Part shown: positions 29,700 through 39,678 of the stretch, piece by piece | Layout of the letters: each line of letters starts with the position of its first letter | Numbering within the stretch: position 1 is the stretch's first letter | From: Yponomeuta sedellus | Lineage: Eukaryota > Arthropoda > Insecta > Lepidoptera > Yponomeutidae | Length of the DNA: 64,000 bases | Direction of reading: 5' to 3' | Assembly (NCBI GenBank): GCA_934045075.1 | Contig: OW203726.1 | Coordinates: forward strand, 22,817,488 to 22,881,487 | The notes under the pieces: generated by a model | The model's database searches: none | The model's input: the letters and a program-made list of their open reading frames with translations, nothing else | Told to the model about the DNA's origin: nothing | Translations under genes and position numbers: made by a program

Positions 29700-30486
29700 G
29701 AACCTTTTTGCAATATTCTCTGAGCTAATGAGCGTCATAGCGCAAGATTGTGCCATCATTGGGTGGTAGTGCCCGAATGGGGCCCTGCCCTTTGCCAATT
29801 CACCTTAGATCTTACAAGCATTGTATGTTGTAGTAACTCTAATACACGATTGACAACAGACATATTCTGCTCACATTCTCCAGCTGTAGATAAAAAATCA
29901 GCGATCCGTTCTACCAAGCAAATTATGACGCCATTTTGTACTGCAACACACACACGCCATACCACTTTTTTATTGCCCATATCTTTATTTATTTGGTCAT
30001 GCATGTAGAACCTTTTACTTGTGATGTTTGTTTTTGTATTATCTAAGACTTTTGTTTTTATGATGTTTGAGAAGGTGTGTGTGTGTGATTATGTGTGTGT
30101 GTGTCAAAAAGTGCAAATAAAGAGTTATCTAATTAGCTATCTACACTGTAATAATATTCTACAAGAAAATACTCAAAGTGTTGTTTGCCAAATTCATCCT
30201 TTACTTTGCAAAATACACAGAGCCTTGAAACATTGTCCTTTTGTCCAAATTGCGTCGCTAAATCTTGTAGAATTCATTAAACAGAAACTTTTAGCTAAAA
30301 TCTTCTCAACACTTTTTCATTGTTTATCTACTGACAGAACACCCCCAGGCCCTTGAACTTGTATACTGCGAACCAAGACAACGTCCCGAAATTTAAACAA
30401 TTTTCTTAATACAATGAAAGTCAAGATTTAGAAGTATGAATGGTTATTTCTTTGATAAATAGCTAGAGAATAGTTAGTAACTAGAC
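29700..30486. other. Intergenic DNA with short GT microsatellite
   Basis: (GT)n at about 30,076-30,105. A 111-codon plus frame (30,021-30,356) and overlapping frames around 29,750-30,000 show no recognisable domain. Confidence 0.35.
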
Positions 30487-30660
30487 AATATTGTTGACGA
30501 ACGACCTTGCGCTACCTAGCAAATTGTCACATAATTTGACCCAGTCAGATTCATGGTTGGACAATAGGTGTGTGTAAGACAGGAGCAAAAGGGGGCGTGG
30601 CCCACTCCAAGGCCAACGAGTTTCGCTGATTTATTGTAAATGATTTATTGTAAGATTTGT
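30487..30660. mobile_element. Repeat H copy
   Basis: TTGTTGACGAACGACCTTGC, CAGTCAGATTCATGGT and GGCGTGGCCC match 62,821-62,965. It may be an LTR or other transposon end. Confidence 0.5.
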
Positions 30661-31595
30661 TGATTAATTTGATTGATTTTATAATGTTTGACTGTTAGAA
30701 ATAAGTTGTTATTAAAGATATAAGTTGATTTTATTGAAATTACTGCATTAAAGTACTCACAAGTATCAAATTGATAGGCAGAATCACTTTGATAGTTGTT
30801 TTATGTTAAAAGGGGAAAAAACCCGATTAAAGCCTAGGAAAGCGGCTTATTTATGTTTATTTGTACTCAGGACACCGTCCTGCATCTAATTGTAACACGA
30901 AACTTGTCTCGTTGTTGTTATTTAGCGTAAATTTCATGTCTTATTGTTTGAATATCGAAATCAGTGTAAAACACGCTGTAGACCTGCGATTTGACCTGTA
31001 AAACCCAGAACATTAGTAAACTAAGCATAAGTACATCAATAGTAGTAAGTTAAGTTAAGAAAACCTTAGGAAAATAAGCAAAACAATGTTGACACAATTT
31101 TTATGTAATTCCACTTTGGTACCTGTTTTTTGTATGTTGTCTTATTGGAATCGAACCCGAACCTATGTCAAAAGTTTGACTACATAGTCCTTAAGATATA
31201 GAGACATTGCCGAATAAAATATCTACTTGCGTTGTCTAGTTATTCCATATCCCACACTTAGTTACGAGGAAATTAGCTAATATATTTAGTTATTCTTGTG
31301 TTTTCCTAATTTATATGTACACGTATCAATACCACTGTTATCTTATAAGAATTCAGTAAGCGATCTCTGTAAAATACCGTTTAAATCATGTCGATAGGTC
31401 GATAAATGTAAAAGTTATGACTGAAAATGTAACGCTCTAATGAGGAAAATAAACAAGCGCGAGATAACGTTTTGGAAGGAAATTCCACCGGCTCTTTGAG
31501 CCGTAAAGCCCAAGTCAAGGGCCCTCAGCTCGCTAAAACTTCCGGTACCGCATCGGAACTACTACGAAAGCAGCAAAAAGAAGAACTAATCTGAA
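30661..31595. other. Intergenic DNA, no gene supported
   Basis: A tRNA-like scrap (GGAATCGAACCCGAACC) sits at about 31,147, and a 6-bp-stem hairpin CGGCTCTTTGAGCCG at about 31,489. Confidence 0.35.
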
Positions 31596-31599
31596 GAAA

Positions 31600-31960
31600 A
31601 CTACCAGAGAGCTCCAACTTCCTTCCAACATCCGCTAGCAAGATCACCGCTAGTTTCTCTTCGCACGTCGGCCCTGCTGGCACTGCCGCGCCCACAGCCT
31701 GCAAGACCGCCCTGCGTCACCGCCGGTCGACCACGCTGTCGTCGCATCGCCGTGTCACCGTCGTATCGTCGTCGTGTCGTCGCCGTGTCGTCACCGTACG
31801 TCACCGTATCGTCGTCGTGTCGTCGCCGCCAGTATCGTCGTGCTGTCGTCGTGTCGTCGTCGTGTCTACTACGCAAGGGCTTGAACTCAGGCACACACCT
31901 ACCTTGCACGTCCAACTTCAGAAATAGGGGAGCTGTTGACCCTATACCCCAACAAATATT
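31600..31960 (+). repeat. GTC-rich repeat, copy 1
   Basis: 31,735-31,870 is dominated by GTCGTC and GTCACC words. It is preceded by ACGTCGGCCCTGCTGGCACT, which also occurs with small changes, inverted, at 33,660-33,690. Probably a decayed retroelement segment. Confidence 0.5.
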
Positions 31961-32039
31961 AACTATTAATATTTAATCGACTGGAAATATAAATAACTAT
32001 TCTTGCATGCTACGACTAATGAAACGAATGTTGATGGAG

Positions 32040-32100
32040 CGAAAGAGTTCTGTCGAGATCGTGGCAAGTGGCACACCCAGCAGTCCTCTACCTGCCCCTT
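32040..32100 (+). mobile_element. RTE tail fragment
   Basis: GTCGAGATCGTGGCAAGTGG and CTACCTGCCCCTTTAG correspond to the RTE end at 45,250-45,300. Confidence 0.5.
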
Positions 32101-32199
32101 TAGTATACGGGTGTTATTTTATGCAATGTAATGAAACTGCTGTCTATTTATAATTGTTTACTTACATCTTCTTGCCTGCCTCTCCACTAAAGTACGTAT

Positions 32200-32556
32200 C
32201 GATATCAAACCTTGTATGTCCCCACTGCTGGGGCACAGGTCTCTTCTTGCATCGCAGGAAGGTTAGGCCATACTCCACCACGGGGGCCAAGTCCGGGTTG
32301 ATGGAGGATTGTAAGACAGTGGCGGGCTTTACTGTCAGAAGTTATCAAGCTGCCCATAAAACCTCTGACATGGCTTAACGACTGCCATTACATGACAGCC
32401 GGCACCAACGGCTTAATGTGCCTTGCGATGCATGGAAGCGCTCGGGAAAACGCCACTAGCGGGACAATCACCCATCCTGCACCTGATCACGTGTTCTTGC
32501 TTAACTCAAGTGATTGATTCCAATCACTCGATTTGAATAGGCTACGAACACTTTGT
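32200..32556 (-). mobile_element. SINE-D, full length, with 8-bp target duplication
   Basis: GTACGTAT at 32,192-32,199 and 32,557-32,564. Minus strand: 5S-like AGTTAAGCAAG and AGGATGGGTGA, body, hairpins and GATATC end. Confidence 0.85.
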
Positions 32557-32614
32557 GTACGTATATATAATTATATTTAAAATATTCGTAATTTAATTAA
32601 GCATCAAACATTTT

Positions 32615-32732
32615 GAGCCAGTTTCTAAATTGAGAAATTCGTTAAGTAAATATTTACCTAACTGTAGTGCTGTCTTTTCGAATCTTTACGTAAATTTTTA
32701 CTTAGTAAAATTCTCAATTCAGAAACTGGCCC
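32615..32732. mobile_element. Small foldback MITE, 118 bp
   Basis: GCCAGTTTCTAAATTGAGAA on the left pairs with TTCTCAATTCAGAAACTGGC on the right, and inner AAGTAAATATTTAC/GTAAATTTTTACTT also pair. Nearly the whole element is one hairpin. No protein and no clear target duplication. Confidence 0.7.
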
Positions 32733-33424
32733 TTAGACTAATAGAATTACAATTATTAATAATACTAATTTGTGAGAGCAAGACAGCATGTTTAACGAAA
32801 GGACCTTTATTTAGAGTTTTTATGTACACTGACATATCGAAATGTAATTAAACTCCAGTACTTTTGTAAGAAAAATAATTTTTAAGTTTCAATGAATTTT
32901 ATTATATAGGCTCTGCTGTATTAACAACTTCCCTGTCCAAGAGTCATATATGACTCAGAGGAGTGTATTGGAACAAGTTTATGAGTCAACTTTTGACTCA
33001 CTTTCATTAGATTTTCGGACGTACAACTACGAGTATCTAACGGTGGACGTGGGAAATTGGAATTGAATTATATATTAGACAGGCAAGTTTTTAATTCAAA
33101 AATGAGCTTAGAAAAAATTATCAGAGTGTAGTTTTTTCCGCTGCCTTTTTTCCACTATAAATGGGGCCGAGGCAGCGGCTAACATAGTAAATTGACATTC
33201 AGCAAACAGAATGTAATTCCTTACGTTAAATTAAATCGTTGAATTCTTATGTTTCTTTACTATGTTTACATCCAGGCAAATACTAATTAGAACGGAGTAC
33301 ATCAGTGACAAAGGCCACTTGTTTTGTTTCCAGTTCATCTGTTTGGATGACCTCTGCGGGTTAGAAGTTAGAGGTCAAAAGGGTGTAATGTATATAACTT
33401 ACTTAAACCTTTTGGTAATCTAGA
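32733..33424. other. Intergenic DNA, nothing recognised
   Basis: Contains GAGTCATATATGACTC, a 16-bp palindrome at about 32,940 with AP-1-like TGACTC halves, and ATGAGTCAACTTTTGACTCA at about 32,981. No gene seen. Confidence 0.4.
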
Positions 33425-33790
33425 TAACTTAGAAGACAGTTGAGGTATAGCGCCTACAGCATCGTTATTATAGAGCGGACGAAGCTGGTAGTGGTTCCGT
33501 CCAGTCCTGGCGACGACACGACGACGATATGATGACGACACGACTACGTTACGTCGGCGACATGACAACGACACGCAGACGACGGCGATACGGTGGCGAC
33601 ACGGCGATGCGGTGACAGCGTGCGGTTTCGGTGTTCGGTGGTTACAGGCAGCAGCCGCAGTAGTGCCAGCCGGACCGACGTCGCTGCAGGCTACTGGAAC
33701 AGGCAAAGTGAAAAACGCAGAATTTTCTTCCTTCCACATGTAGTTGGGAAGGAAGTTGCGGCTATTTGGGACTTCAAGTTTTACTTGGTT
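33425..33790 (-). repeat. GTC-rich repeat, copy 2 (inverted)
   Basis: The GACGAC-rich block 33,500-33,620 and the flanking AGTGCCAGCCGGACCGACGT are the reverse complement of the type at 31,640-31,870. The two copies face each other about 1.5 kb apart. Confidence 0.5.
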
Positions 33791-33901
33791 CTTCAGATTT
33801 GTGTTGCTGTACTTTGGCTAAGTTGGGCTGCCGAGCCGTAGTAGATTCCTTCGAAAATTGCAAAATTGCACTTGTTTGTTTTTCTTATCGAAGTAGAGTA
33901 G

Positions 33902-34328
33902 TTATTCGAAGACCATTACTTTCTTCTTACACACATTAATGTTCATTCCTTTCCTTTTAAGTGCCTCATCCATTACTGTTACTTGTATCTGCAGTTCTTC
34001 GACCGACGATGCGGACAAAACCTGATCATCGGCGTATAGCAAGCATTTCACAATTAGTTCACCCATGCTTATCCCGCAGTCAGTCTCTTTCAAATCAGTA
34101 AAGCAAATGTCAATGAATAAATTGAATTATGGAAGAACCACGGAGCATGCATTTCACAAGTAGCTCACCCATTCTTTTCCCACATTCATTCTCTTTCAAA
34201 TCAGTAAGGCAACTGTAAATGAATAAATATAATTATTGAACAAACATGGGGCAAGCATTTCAGAAGTAGCTCACCCATCCTTATCCTGCAGTCATTCCCT
34301 TTCAAATCAGTAAGGCAACTGTCCATGA
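33902..34328 (-). pseudogene. RTE-like reverse transcriptase catalytic region, with a triplicated segment
   Basis: 33,902-34,093 encodes GELIVKCLLYADDQVL and LKRKGMNINV, the YADD active-site block of an RTE-type reverse transcriptase. Upstream on the minus strand the segment CLTDLK-x-C-x-x-x-MGEL-x-x-KC occurs three times with a 106-bp period (marker CTTTCAAATCAG at 34,087, 34,193 and 34,299). Only the last unit runs into YADD. The frame is open in part but the protein would be nonsensical, so this is a dead copy. Confidence 0.75.
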
Positions 34329-34556
34329 ATAACATAACATAACGTAACGTGACGTGACGTGACGTGACGTGACGTGACGCGACACGACACGACACGACAC
34401 GACACGACACGACACGACACGTCACGACACGACACGACACGACACGACACGACACGACACGACACGACAAGACAAGATAAGATAAGATAAGATAAGACAC
34501 GACACGACACGACACGACACGACACGACACGACACGACACGACACTACACAACACA
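34329..34556. repeat. Pentanucleotide array (ACGTG/CGACA/AGATA)n, 228 bp
   Basis: Successive blocks of ATAAC, GTGAC, GACAC, GATAA, GACAC and ACAAC pentamers. It lies exactly at the 3' tail of the SINE-K copy, and long VSCR-type open frames across it are artefacts. Confidence 0.95.
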
Positions 34557-34651
34557 ACACAACATTTACATACTGGCACATACATTGCTTCTGGCCCCAC
34601 ACTAGGATACCCTGTGTCGTGGGAACCAGAAACAACGACATCACAAACCTG
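34557..34651 (-). mobile_element. SINE-K insertion inside the reverse transcriptase
   Basis: CATTTACATACTGGCACATA, ATTGCTTCTGGCCCC, GGATACCCTGTGTCGTGGGA and ACGACATCACAAAC. Same family as 43,885, 59,546 and 61,903. Confidence 0.75.
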
Positions 34652-34740
34652 ATAAATAAATTGAACAGCCACGGGGATACGACACATCGTTGTCTCACAC
34701 CCTCGTGAGTGCCCAACCAGTTAGTTTACGCCCCATTAAT
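34652..34740 (-). pseudogene. Reverse transcriptase palm motif, upstream half
   Basis: Encodes GVRQRCVVSPWLFNLFI, equivalent to the GVRQGC...SPWLFN block that precedes YADD in RTE-like enzymes (the usual Gly is Arg here). It is separated from 33,902-34,328 by the SINE-K plus pentamer insertion. Confidence 0.7.
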
Positions 34741-34794
34741 TCTAATGCAAGCACTGGAGTTTTCGTAGAGAGCGTGATACTCTTGTTTTAAGGA

Positions 34795-34985
34795 GCCTAT
34801 TAACATCCCAATGCAGGACACAGGCCTTCTCTCAGAGAGTATGGGTTTAATAACCACGCGTGCCCACCGCGGATTGACAATTTCAAGCGCTGAAGTATTT
34901 GGACTTCTCAGACACTTAGGAAGTAAAAGATCGTGAGGAATCACGATCTTTTCCTTCACGTTAGCGAGTGGTATCGTTACTATAA
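34795..34985 (-). mobile_element. Repeat G / SINE-C fragment
   Basis: GACACAGGCCTTCTCTCAGA, ACCACGCGTGCCCACCGCGG and CTTTTCCTTCACGTTAGCG. AGATCGTGAGGAATCACGATCT at 34,929 forms a local palindrome. Confidence 0.55.
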
Positions 34986-35001
34986 CTTTAGAAGTACATT
35001 A

Positions 35002-35368
35002 GATATGAACCCTCGCTGCCCCACTGCTGGGGCGTGGGTCTCTTCCTGCATCGCAGGAAGGTTAGGCCATACTCCACCACGGGGGCTGAATCCGGGTTGT
35101 TGGAGGATAGTAAGACAGTGGCGAGCCTTACTGTCAGAACTTATCAAGCTGCCCATGAGGCCTGACACGGCTTAACGACTGCCATTAGGTACATGACAGC
35201 CGCACCAACGGCTTAACGTGCCTTGCGAAGCACGGAAACGCTCGGAAAAATGCCACTAGCGGTAGTCACGGGACCGTCACTCATCCTTCACCTTACCGCG
35301 CCTGTTGTTGCTTAACTAAAGTGATTGATTTCACTCACTCGGTTCGACTAGGCCACGAGCGCTTTGTC
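35002..35368 (-). mobile_element. SINE-D, full length, 10-bp target duplication (reference copy)
   Basis: AAGTACATTA at 34,992-35,001 and 35,369-35,378 fixes the ends: 367 bp. Minus strand: head GAGCGCTCGTGGCC, AGTTAAGCAACAACAGGCGC, AGGATGAGTGACGG, body, hairpins TTCCTGCGATGCAGGAA and CTCCACCA/TGGTGGAG, end GGGTTCATATC. Confidence 0.9.
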
Positions 35369-35397
35369 AAGTACATTACTGCGAAATAATAGTCATT

Positions 35398-35466
35398 GGT
35401 AGATCCCTGCACTGGGTATTGAACCTGGGTCTCTCGCTTCCGAGTTCATGGTTCCACGGGTTACCG
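35398..35466 (-). mobile_element. SINE-C head fragment
   Basis: CACTGGGTATTGAACCTGGG and TCTCGCTTCCGAGTTCATGG are the B-box and anticodon-arm sides of the SINE-C tRNA-like head. Confidence 0.6.
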
Positions 35467-35608
35467 CCCCCCCAAATACAAGCCTAAAAAGGAATATTGG
35501 TGAATTGCGTCAGAAGACGCCGCCTTTAGTTCGGGCCACGCCCCATTTCGCTACTTCCTCACAGTCCTACACCGTCCGATCATACTTCTCCCTGGGTCGG
35601 ACAATGTA
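35467..35608. other. Spacer, possibly LINE-E upstream sequence
   Basis: GC-rich without a clear frame. It may be more of the LINE-E element preceding copy C. Confidence 0.3.
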
Positions 35609-35837
35609 GGTGCACCCTCCTGTGCGCCCTCCTCGGCCTCGAGGGGGGTCGCTCCCGATGTGGGTTTAGGGGTCTTTAGGACCAAAACCAGTCCGAAGGT
35701 GGTGTTTAGTGGGTAGGTGCACTTCTTGTGAGTCCCACATTGGCAGCACGGCCGGGTCCGTGCTGTTATGCATGAGCATTCACCACCTCCCCCCCCGTGT
35801 CCTCCGGTGGGTGCCCTTTATAGGGTTAAAAAAAAAA
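35609..35837 (+). mobile_element. LINE-E 3' end, copy C, with poly(A)
   Basis: GTGCACCCTCCT, CCTCGAGGGGGGTCGCTCCC, GCATGAGCATTCACCACCTC and CCTTTATAGGGTT, then A10 (35,828-35,837). Complete 3' end. Confidence 0.8.
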
Positions 35838-36030
35838 GTGCACCCTCCTCGGCCTGGAGAGGGGTCGCTCCCGATGTGGGTCTAGGGGTCCTTAGGACCA
35901 AAACCAGTCCCAAGGTGGTGTTTAGTGGATAGGCGCACTTCTTGTGAGTCCCACATTGGCAGCACGGCCGGGTCTGTGCTGTTATGCATGAGCATCCACC
36001 ACCTCCCTCCCCTTTATAGGGCTAAAAAAA
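35838..36030 (+). mobile_element. LINE-E 3' end, copy D, in tandem with copy C
   Basis: Starts GTGCACCCTCCT immediately after copy C's A-run, ends CCTTTATAGGGCT plus A7, and lacks the GTGTCCTCCGG block. Head-to-tail arrangement without spacer. Confidence 0.8.
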
Positions 36031-36117
36031 TAAGTATTTGGCTGTAATTCTCAGGTCGCACATCAACAAAGACTTACTTGCGTTTGTTTAAACATTGGTA
36101 TTTTCGTATGCGTAATG

Positions 36118-36345
36118 TGATGATTTATATAGCGTCTAGTGGTACCTTCAATCACACTTGAATCTAGGGTAATTGAAGGTACCACTAGACGCTATATCTA
36201 GTGACTAGATGGATCAAGGGACCACTTGAACGCTGCAGTGCCTGAGATATTGCTTATTGGACGACACCGGTAACCACGAACTGTGAAGGAAAACATCGTG
36301 AGAAAACCCGCGGTTTCGTTGGCTTCGCAAGTGTTGACTTGTCTT
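36118..36345 (-). mobile_element. SINE-C 3' part with a 26-bp perfect foldback
   Basis: 36,127-36,152 and 36,172-36,197 are exact reverse complements with a 19-nt loop, both derived from the SINE-C 3' end (TATAGCGTCTAGTGGTACC). The body scrap GAAAACATCGTGAGAAAACC is at 36,288. Confidence 0.75.
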
Positions 36346-36700
36346 TCCTGAGATGAAATGCGGTACAGAGATAGATTATAGTCTGCTATAGCAAAATGGC
36401 TTACTTTTCGTCTCGGAAAAATAAACATGCAATTATTGTATACGGCAAAACTTAGATATGTAAGTCTTTTAATATATATTTATTTTCTGGTGTGCACAAT
36501 ACCGAGTCTACTATAATCCTTTCTCAATTCTAAACGTCAATTTCTATTTCCATCCATTGCGTCCAAAGTCACTTAAAACAGCTGTCATCTAAAGTAGGTT
36601 AACCTCAAATCGAAGTAAAGTTTGTTGAAGTGCACATGTATATTTAATAATAATAAGTACCTGTATATAGGTAGAGGTGTGTATTATTCTTAAGTACTAG
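36346..36700. other. Intergenic DNA, nothing recognised
   Basis: AT-rich, no gene seen. Confidence 0.4.
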
Positions 36701-36707
36701 CTGACCC

Positions 36708-36868
36708 AGCGAACTTCGTACCGCCTAACAGTAAGATCTCCGTAAGATCCCCCGTTCCCGTACTTCAAGGAATATTATAATTTTTTTTTATCAAAATCGG
36801 TTCAGCTGCTCTCGAGATTTGTGCTTGCCAACACATTCAGCGATTCATTTTTATATTATAGAATAAAT
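36708..36868 (+). mobile_element. Repeat I copy (CTAGCTGACCCAGCG)
   Basis: CTAGCTGACCCAGCGAACTT, CGTACCGCCTAACAG, ACTTCAAGGAATATT and CTCTCGAGATTTGTGCTT. Copies at 56,037 and 62,097. A common insect dispersed repeat of uncertain class. Confidence 0.6.
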
Positions 36869-36879
36869 ATGTATCAACC

Positions 36880-37075
36880 TTCCAGCCACAGGACGAGACC
36901 CGTACCCCAGCAGTGGGGACATACAAGGGTTGATATTAATTATCTTGTATCAATATTCAAATTTTCACTGGCTACCCGTATTGTAATTAAAATACTATGT
37001 CCCTACGTAAATATTTTTTTCTTTGTTTTTTTTTCCCGTGTAAAATAAAGAATAAATATTCTTATCTTATCTTAT
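36880..37075 (+). mobile_element. SINE-D 3' end followed by a LINE tail
   Basis: 36,880-36,939: GACGAGACCCGTACCCCAGC to GGGTTGATATT. 36,945-37,075: AAATAAAGAATAAATATTC then (TTATC)n, a polyadenylated LINE-like end also seen at 47,175. Confidence 0.6.
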
Positions 37076-37314
37076 TCTACCCTAGAACAGCAATAGAAGC
37101 AATGTATGTGCTCGTATGTAAATGTTGTAATGATCCATAGTTATAAGCTATTACTATAAACCTAACCTATGTTAGTGAACATGGCTCTTACTAATAAACA
37201 CCGTAAAAGCCTGGTATAGTATTACACAGTGTTTTGTTCACGTCATTTGAGTGTAATTTTCAGTTGGAAGAAAAGAGACAAAACACTGCATAGTTATACA
37301 ATACTTACACCAAG

Positions 37315-37605
37315 TTTATTAGTAATAATATTGGCCTTTCTGCATCTACTTAATGAGATGATTTATACAGCGTCCAGTGGTATCTTCACTCACACTAGAT
37401 GGGTGAAGGGACCACTCCGACGCTGTAGTGCCTTGGTCATGGTTTTATAGATGGTGTAGGCTTGCCCAGCACCTATACCATCCTGACAGCTTAGTCGGCC
37501 TAGCCCACAGGAAAGACTAGTCAATACGTGCGGAGCCAACCAAGCCGCGGGTTTCCTCACGATGTTTTCCTTCACCGTTAGCGTGTGGTATTGCGACTGC
37601 AAACT
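37315..37605 (-). mobile_element. SINE-C copy, head missing
   Basis: AATATTGGCCTTTCTGC end, ACAGCGTCCAGTGGTATC, ATGGTGTAGGCTTGCCCAGC and CACGATGTTTTCCTTCACCG. It carries the same 70-codon frame as 4098-4310, confirming repeat identity. Confidence 0.85.
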
Positions 37606-38457
37606 CAATGCCAAGTTTATTAGTAAAACTGTAAAATTATAATGATTGTGAGACATGCATTTGTACCCCATGCCTCAATATAGGACTATCAAGTTATCCG
37701 ATATGGTAAGCAGAATGCCGTTATGTTATGTCATATTATGTAATGTTTTCTCTCCAGTGGATGCACAATTTCGCCACTCCCCCTCTCTGCCATTGACGCG
37801 TTTAAAAGCAAAAACAGATAACAGTCCACTTCACGTCGAAAGACAAATTGTGCAGTTTCCTTAACCGGTCGTAAATGAAAAGAAAAAGCAACCTTAAAAC
37901 TCTAGAGATAGTGATCTTTTTGATATAGCACTCTCACGGTGAAGTTTTTCTAGTTCATAAAGGCATTGCATTCAAGTTCCGAGAGACTTCGATGTCATAA
38001 ACGCACTTTGTATACAGAAATCTTAATATTATATGTGCGAAAGTTTGTGAGCAGTTCGTTACTCAATCACGTAAAAACAGCTAATATCAGTTACATGAAA
38101 CTTGGCAGACAGATAGAAAAAGATCCGAATTAAGACATATAATACTTGATATCCCAGTAGTGCGTTCCCACAGAAAATACCTTTCAATGACTTTATTGAC
38201 AAAAAATGACTTTATTATTACGATTACGTTTTTTCTCTAAGATATTATTTTTTTTGCGTTGCCATGGCAGCGAATCGTATAAATGGATCCTGTGGCGGTA
38301 AAAAGTTCACCGGGACAGCTGCTAAATAGTTATAGGTAACTTCCACACAACATTTATTTGACCTGATCCCAAACTGGTAGGCATAAGGGTTTTAGGCATA
38401 GTTAGATAATAGGAAAATAGGTGTATAAGTTAAATATGATTGTTTTATTTAATTTTC
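37606..38457. other. Intergenic DNA with an old dispersed repeat
   Basis: 38,090-38,200 resembles 2840-2960 (GAAACTTGGCAGACAGATAG). No gene seen. Confidence 0.35.
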
Positions 38458-38690
38458 GATATCAACATTTGTACTCGCCACTCCTGGGGCACGGGTATTC
38501 CTGCATCGCAGGAAGGTTAGGCCATATTCCACCACGGGGGCCAGGTCCGGGTTGGTGGAGGATTGTAAGACAGTGGCGGGCCTCACGGTCAGAAGTTATC
38601 AAACCGCCCATTAGGCCTCTTACATGGCTTTACGACTGCCATCATATGACAGCCGGCACCAACGGCTTAACGAGCCTTGCAAAGCACGGG
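38458..38690 (-). mobile_element. SINE-D, lacking the 5S-like head
   Basis: CGATATCAACATTTG, a shortened GCATCGCAGGAAGG hairpin, CTCCACCACGGGGGCC and GGTTGGTGGAGG, then GACAGCCGGCACCAACGG. Confidence 0.8.
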
Positions 38691-39020
38691 ATCTTTGGAA
38701 TTGTCATCGGAATAGTTATCTTTTATTATTATTTAATTCTTAGCACTAGCGTTAATTTCGCGTTTGTATACTAACTATTCTCTGGGCATTCCATTTCTAC
38801 AGATTTTTTAATGTCACAATTTGTTACCTTTCTCATGTTGCTTTTACAAGCAGCGGCGTTTTCCCATCGGCAATTCAGTAAAAGCGTAGCGTTTTGTAAG
38901 AAGAAAAATAGCGTAGTCGTATAAATCAACATCGCATGCAGTAACTATGGCAGCCAGTTCACGCACGCATTTAATAATGGGCGTAAACATTTTCTTTGAT
39001 ATGATTATTTCATTTTTATT
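38691..39020. other. Intergenic DNA, nothing recognised
   Basis: No gene or repeat seen. Confidence 0.4.
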
Positions 39021-39264
39021 GCACTAACCCGTGCTAAGGACAATTTTAAAAACCTAGGTATTTAGAGGTTATAAATTCCACCCATGCCGGGATTCTAAAC
39101 CGCGACCTCTGGCTATCCGTGCCAGCGCTCTTTCCAACTGAGCTAATGGGCGACTCACCGGCATCAGTGAAATTTCGAACCTCTTTACAATATTCTCTGT
39201 ATTACTTGGTATTACGTACAGGCAGCGACATCTGGCTGAAGTATCACTTGCAGTATCTACTTTG
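39021..39264 (-). mobile_element. SINE-A, longest copy (244 bp)
   Basis: From GCACTAACCCGTGCTAAGG through the tRNA-like part and TTTCGAACCTCTTTACAATA to GACATCTGGCTGAAGTATCA and GCAGTATCTACTTTGC. It defines the full 5' extension of the family. Confidence 0.85.
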
Positions 39265-39408
39265 CAGTTAGATTTTACATCGGAATATTTCAATTTCACA
39301 ATCTAGTCAAACTGAGTACGTAACAAACGTAATTTGTTACTTATTTCAAATTTATTGTTTATAATTAGTCCAATCTGCAAGTTTTATATAACATAGTATA
39401 AACTGTAC

Positions 39409-39678
39409 TTGGGATCAATCAATTGAGTTAAGCAACAACAGGCGCGGCAGGTGCAGGATAGGTGACCGTCCCGTGACTACCTCTAAGGCATTCATCCGAG
39501 CATCCGAGTCATGTAATGGCAGACGTTAAGCCATGTGGTCAGCTTGAAAACTTCTGACAGTAGGGCTCGCCACTGTCTTACGATTCTCCACCAACACGGA
39601 CTTGGCCCCCGTGCCTTCCGATGCAGGAGAAGACCTGTGTGTGCCCCAGAAATGGGGACATTCAAGGGTTAATATCGA
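39409..39678 (+). mobile_element. SINE-D copy with internal deletions
   Basis: GAGTTAAGCAACAACAGGCG, CAGGATAGGTGACCGTCCCG, a shortened body, CCCCAGAAATGGGG and AGGGTTAATATCGAA. Confidence 0.8.

Noticed and set aside
31486..31510. Histone-type 3' stem-loop (GGCTCTTTGAGCC)
   Set aside because: The stem is one pair short, the loop is three bases, the ACCCA flank is absent and no histone frame lies upstream.
34201..34716. 171-codon frame rich in VSCRVV repeats
   Set aside because: A pentanucleotide array read in frame, joined to reverse transcriptase and SINE pieces. No real product.
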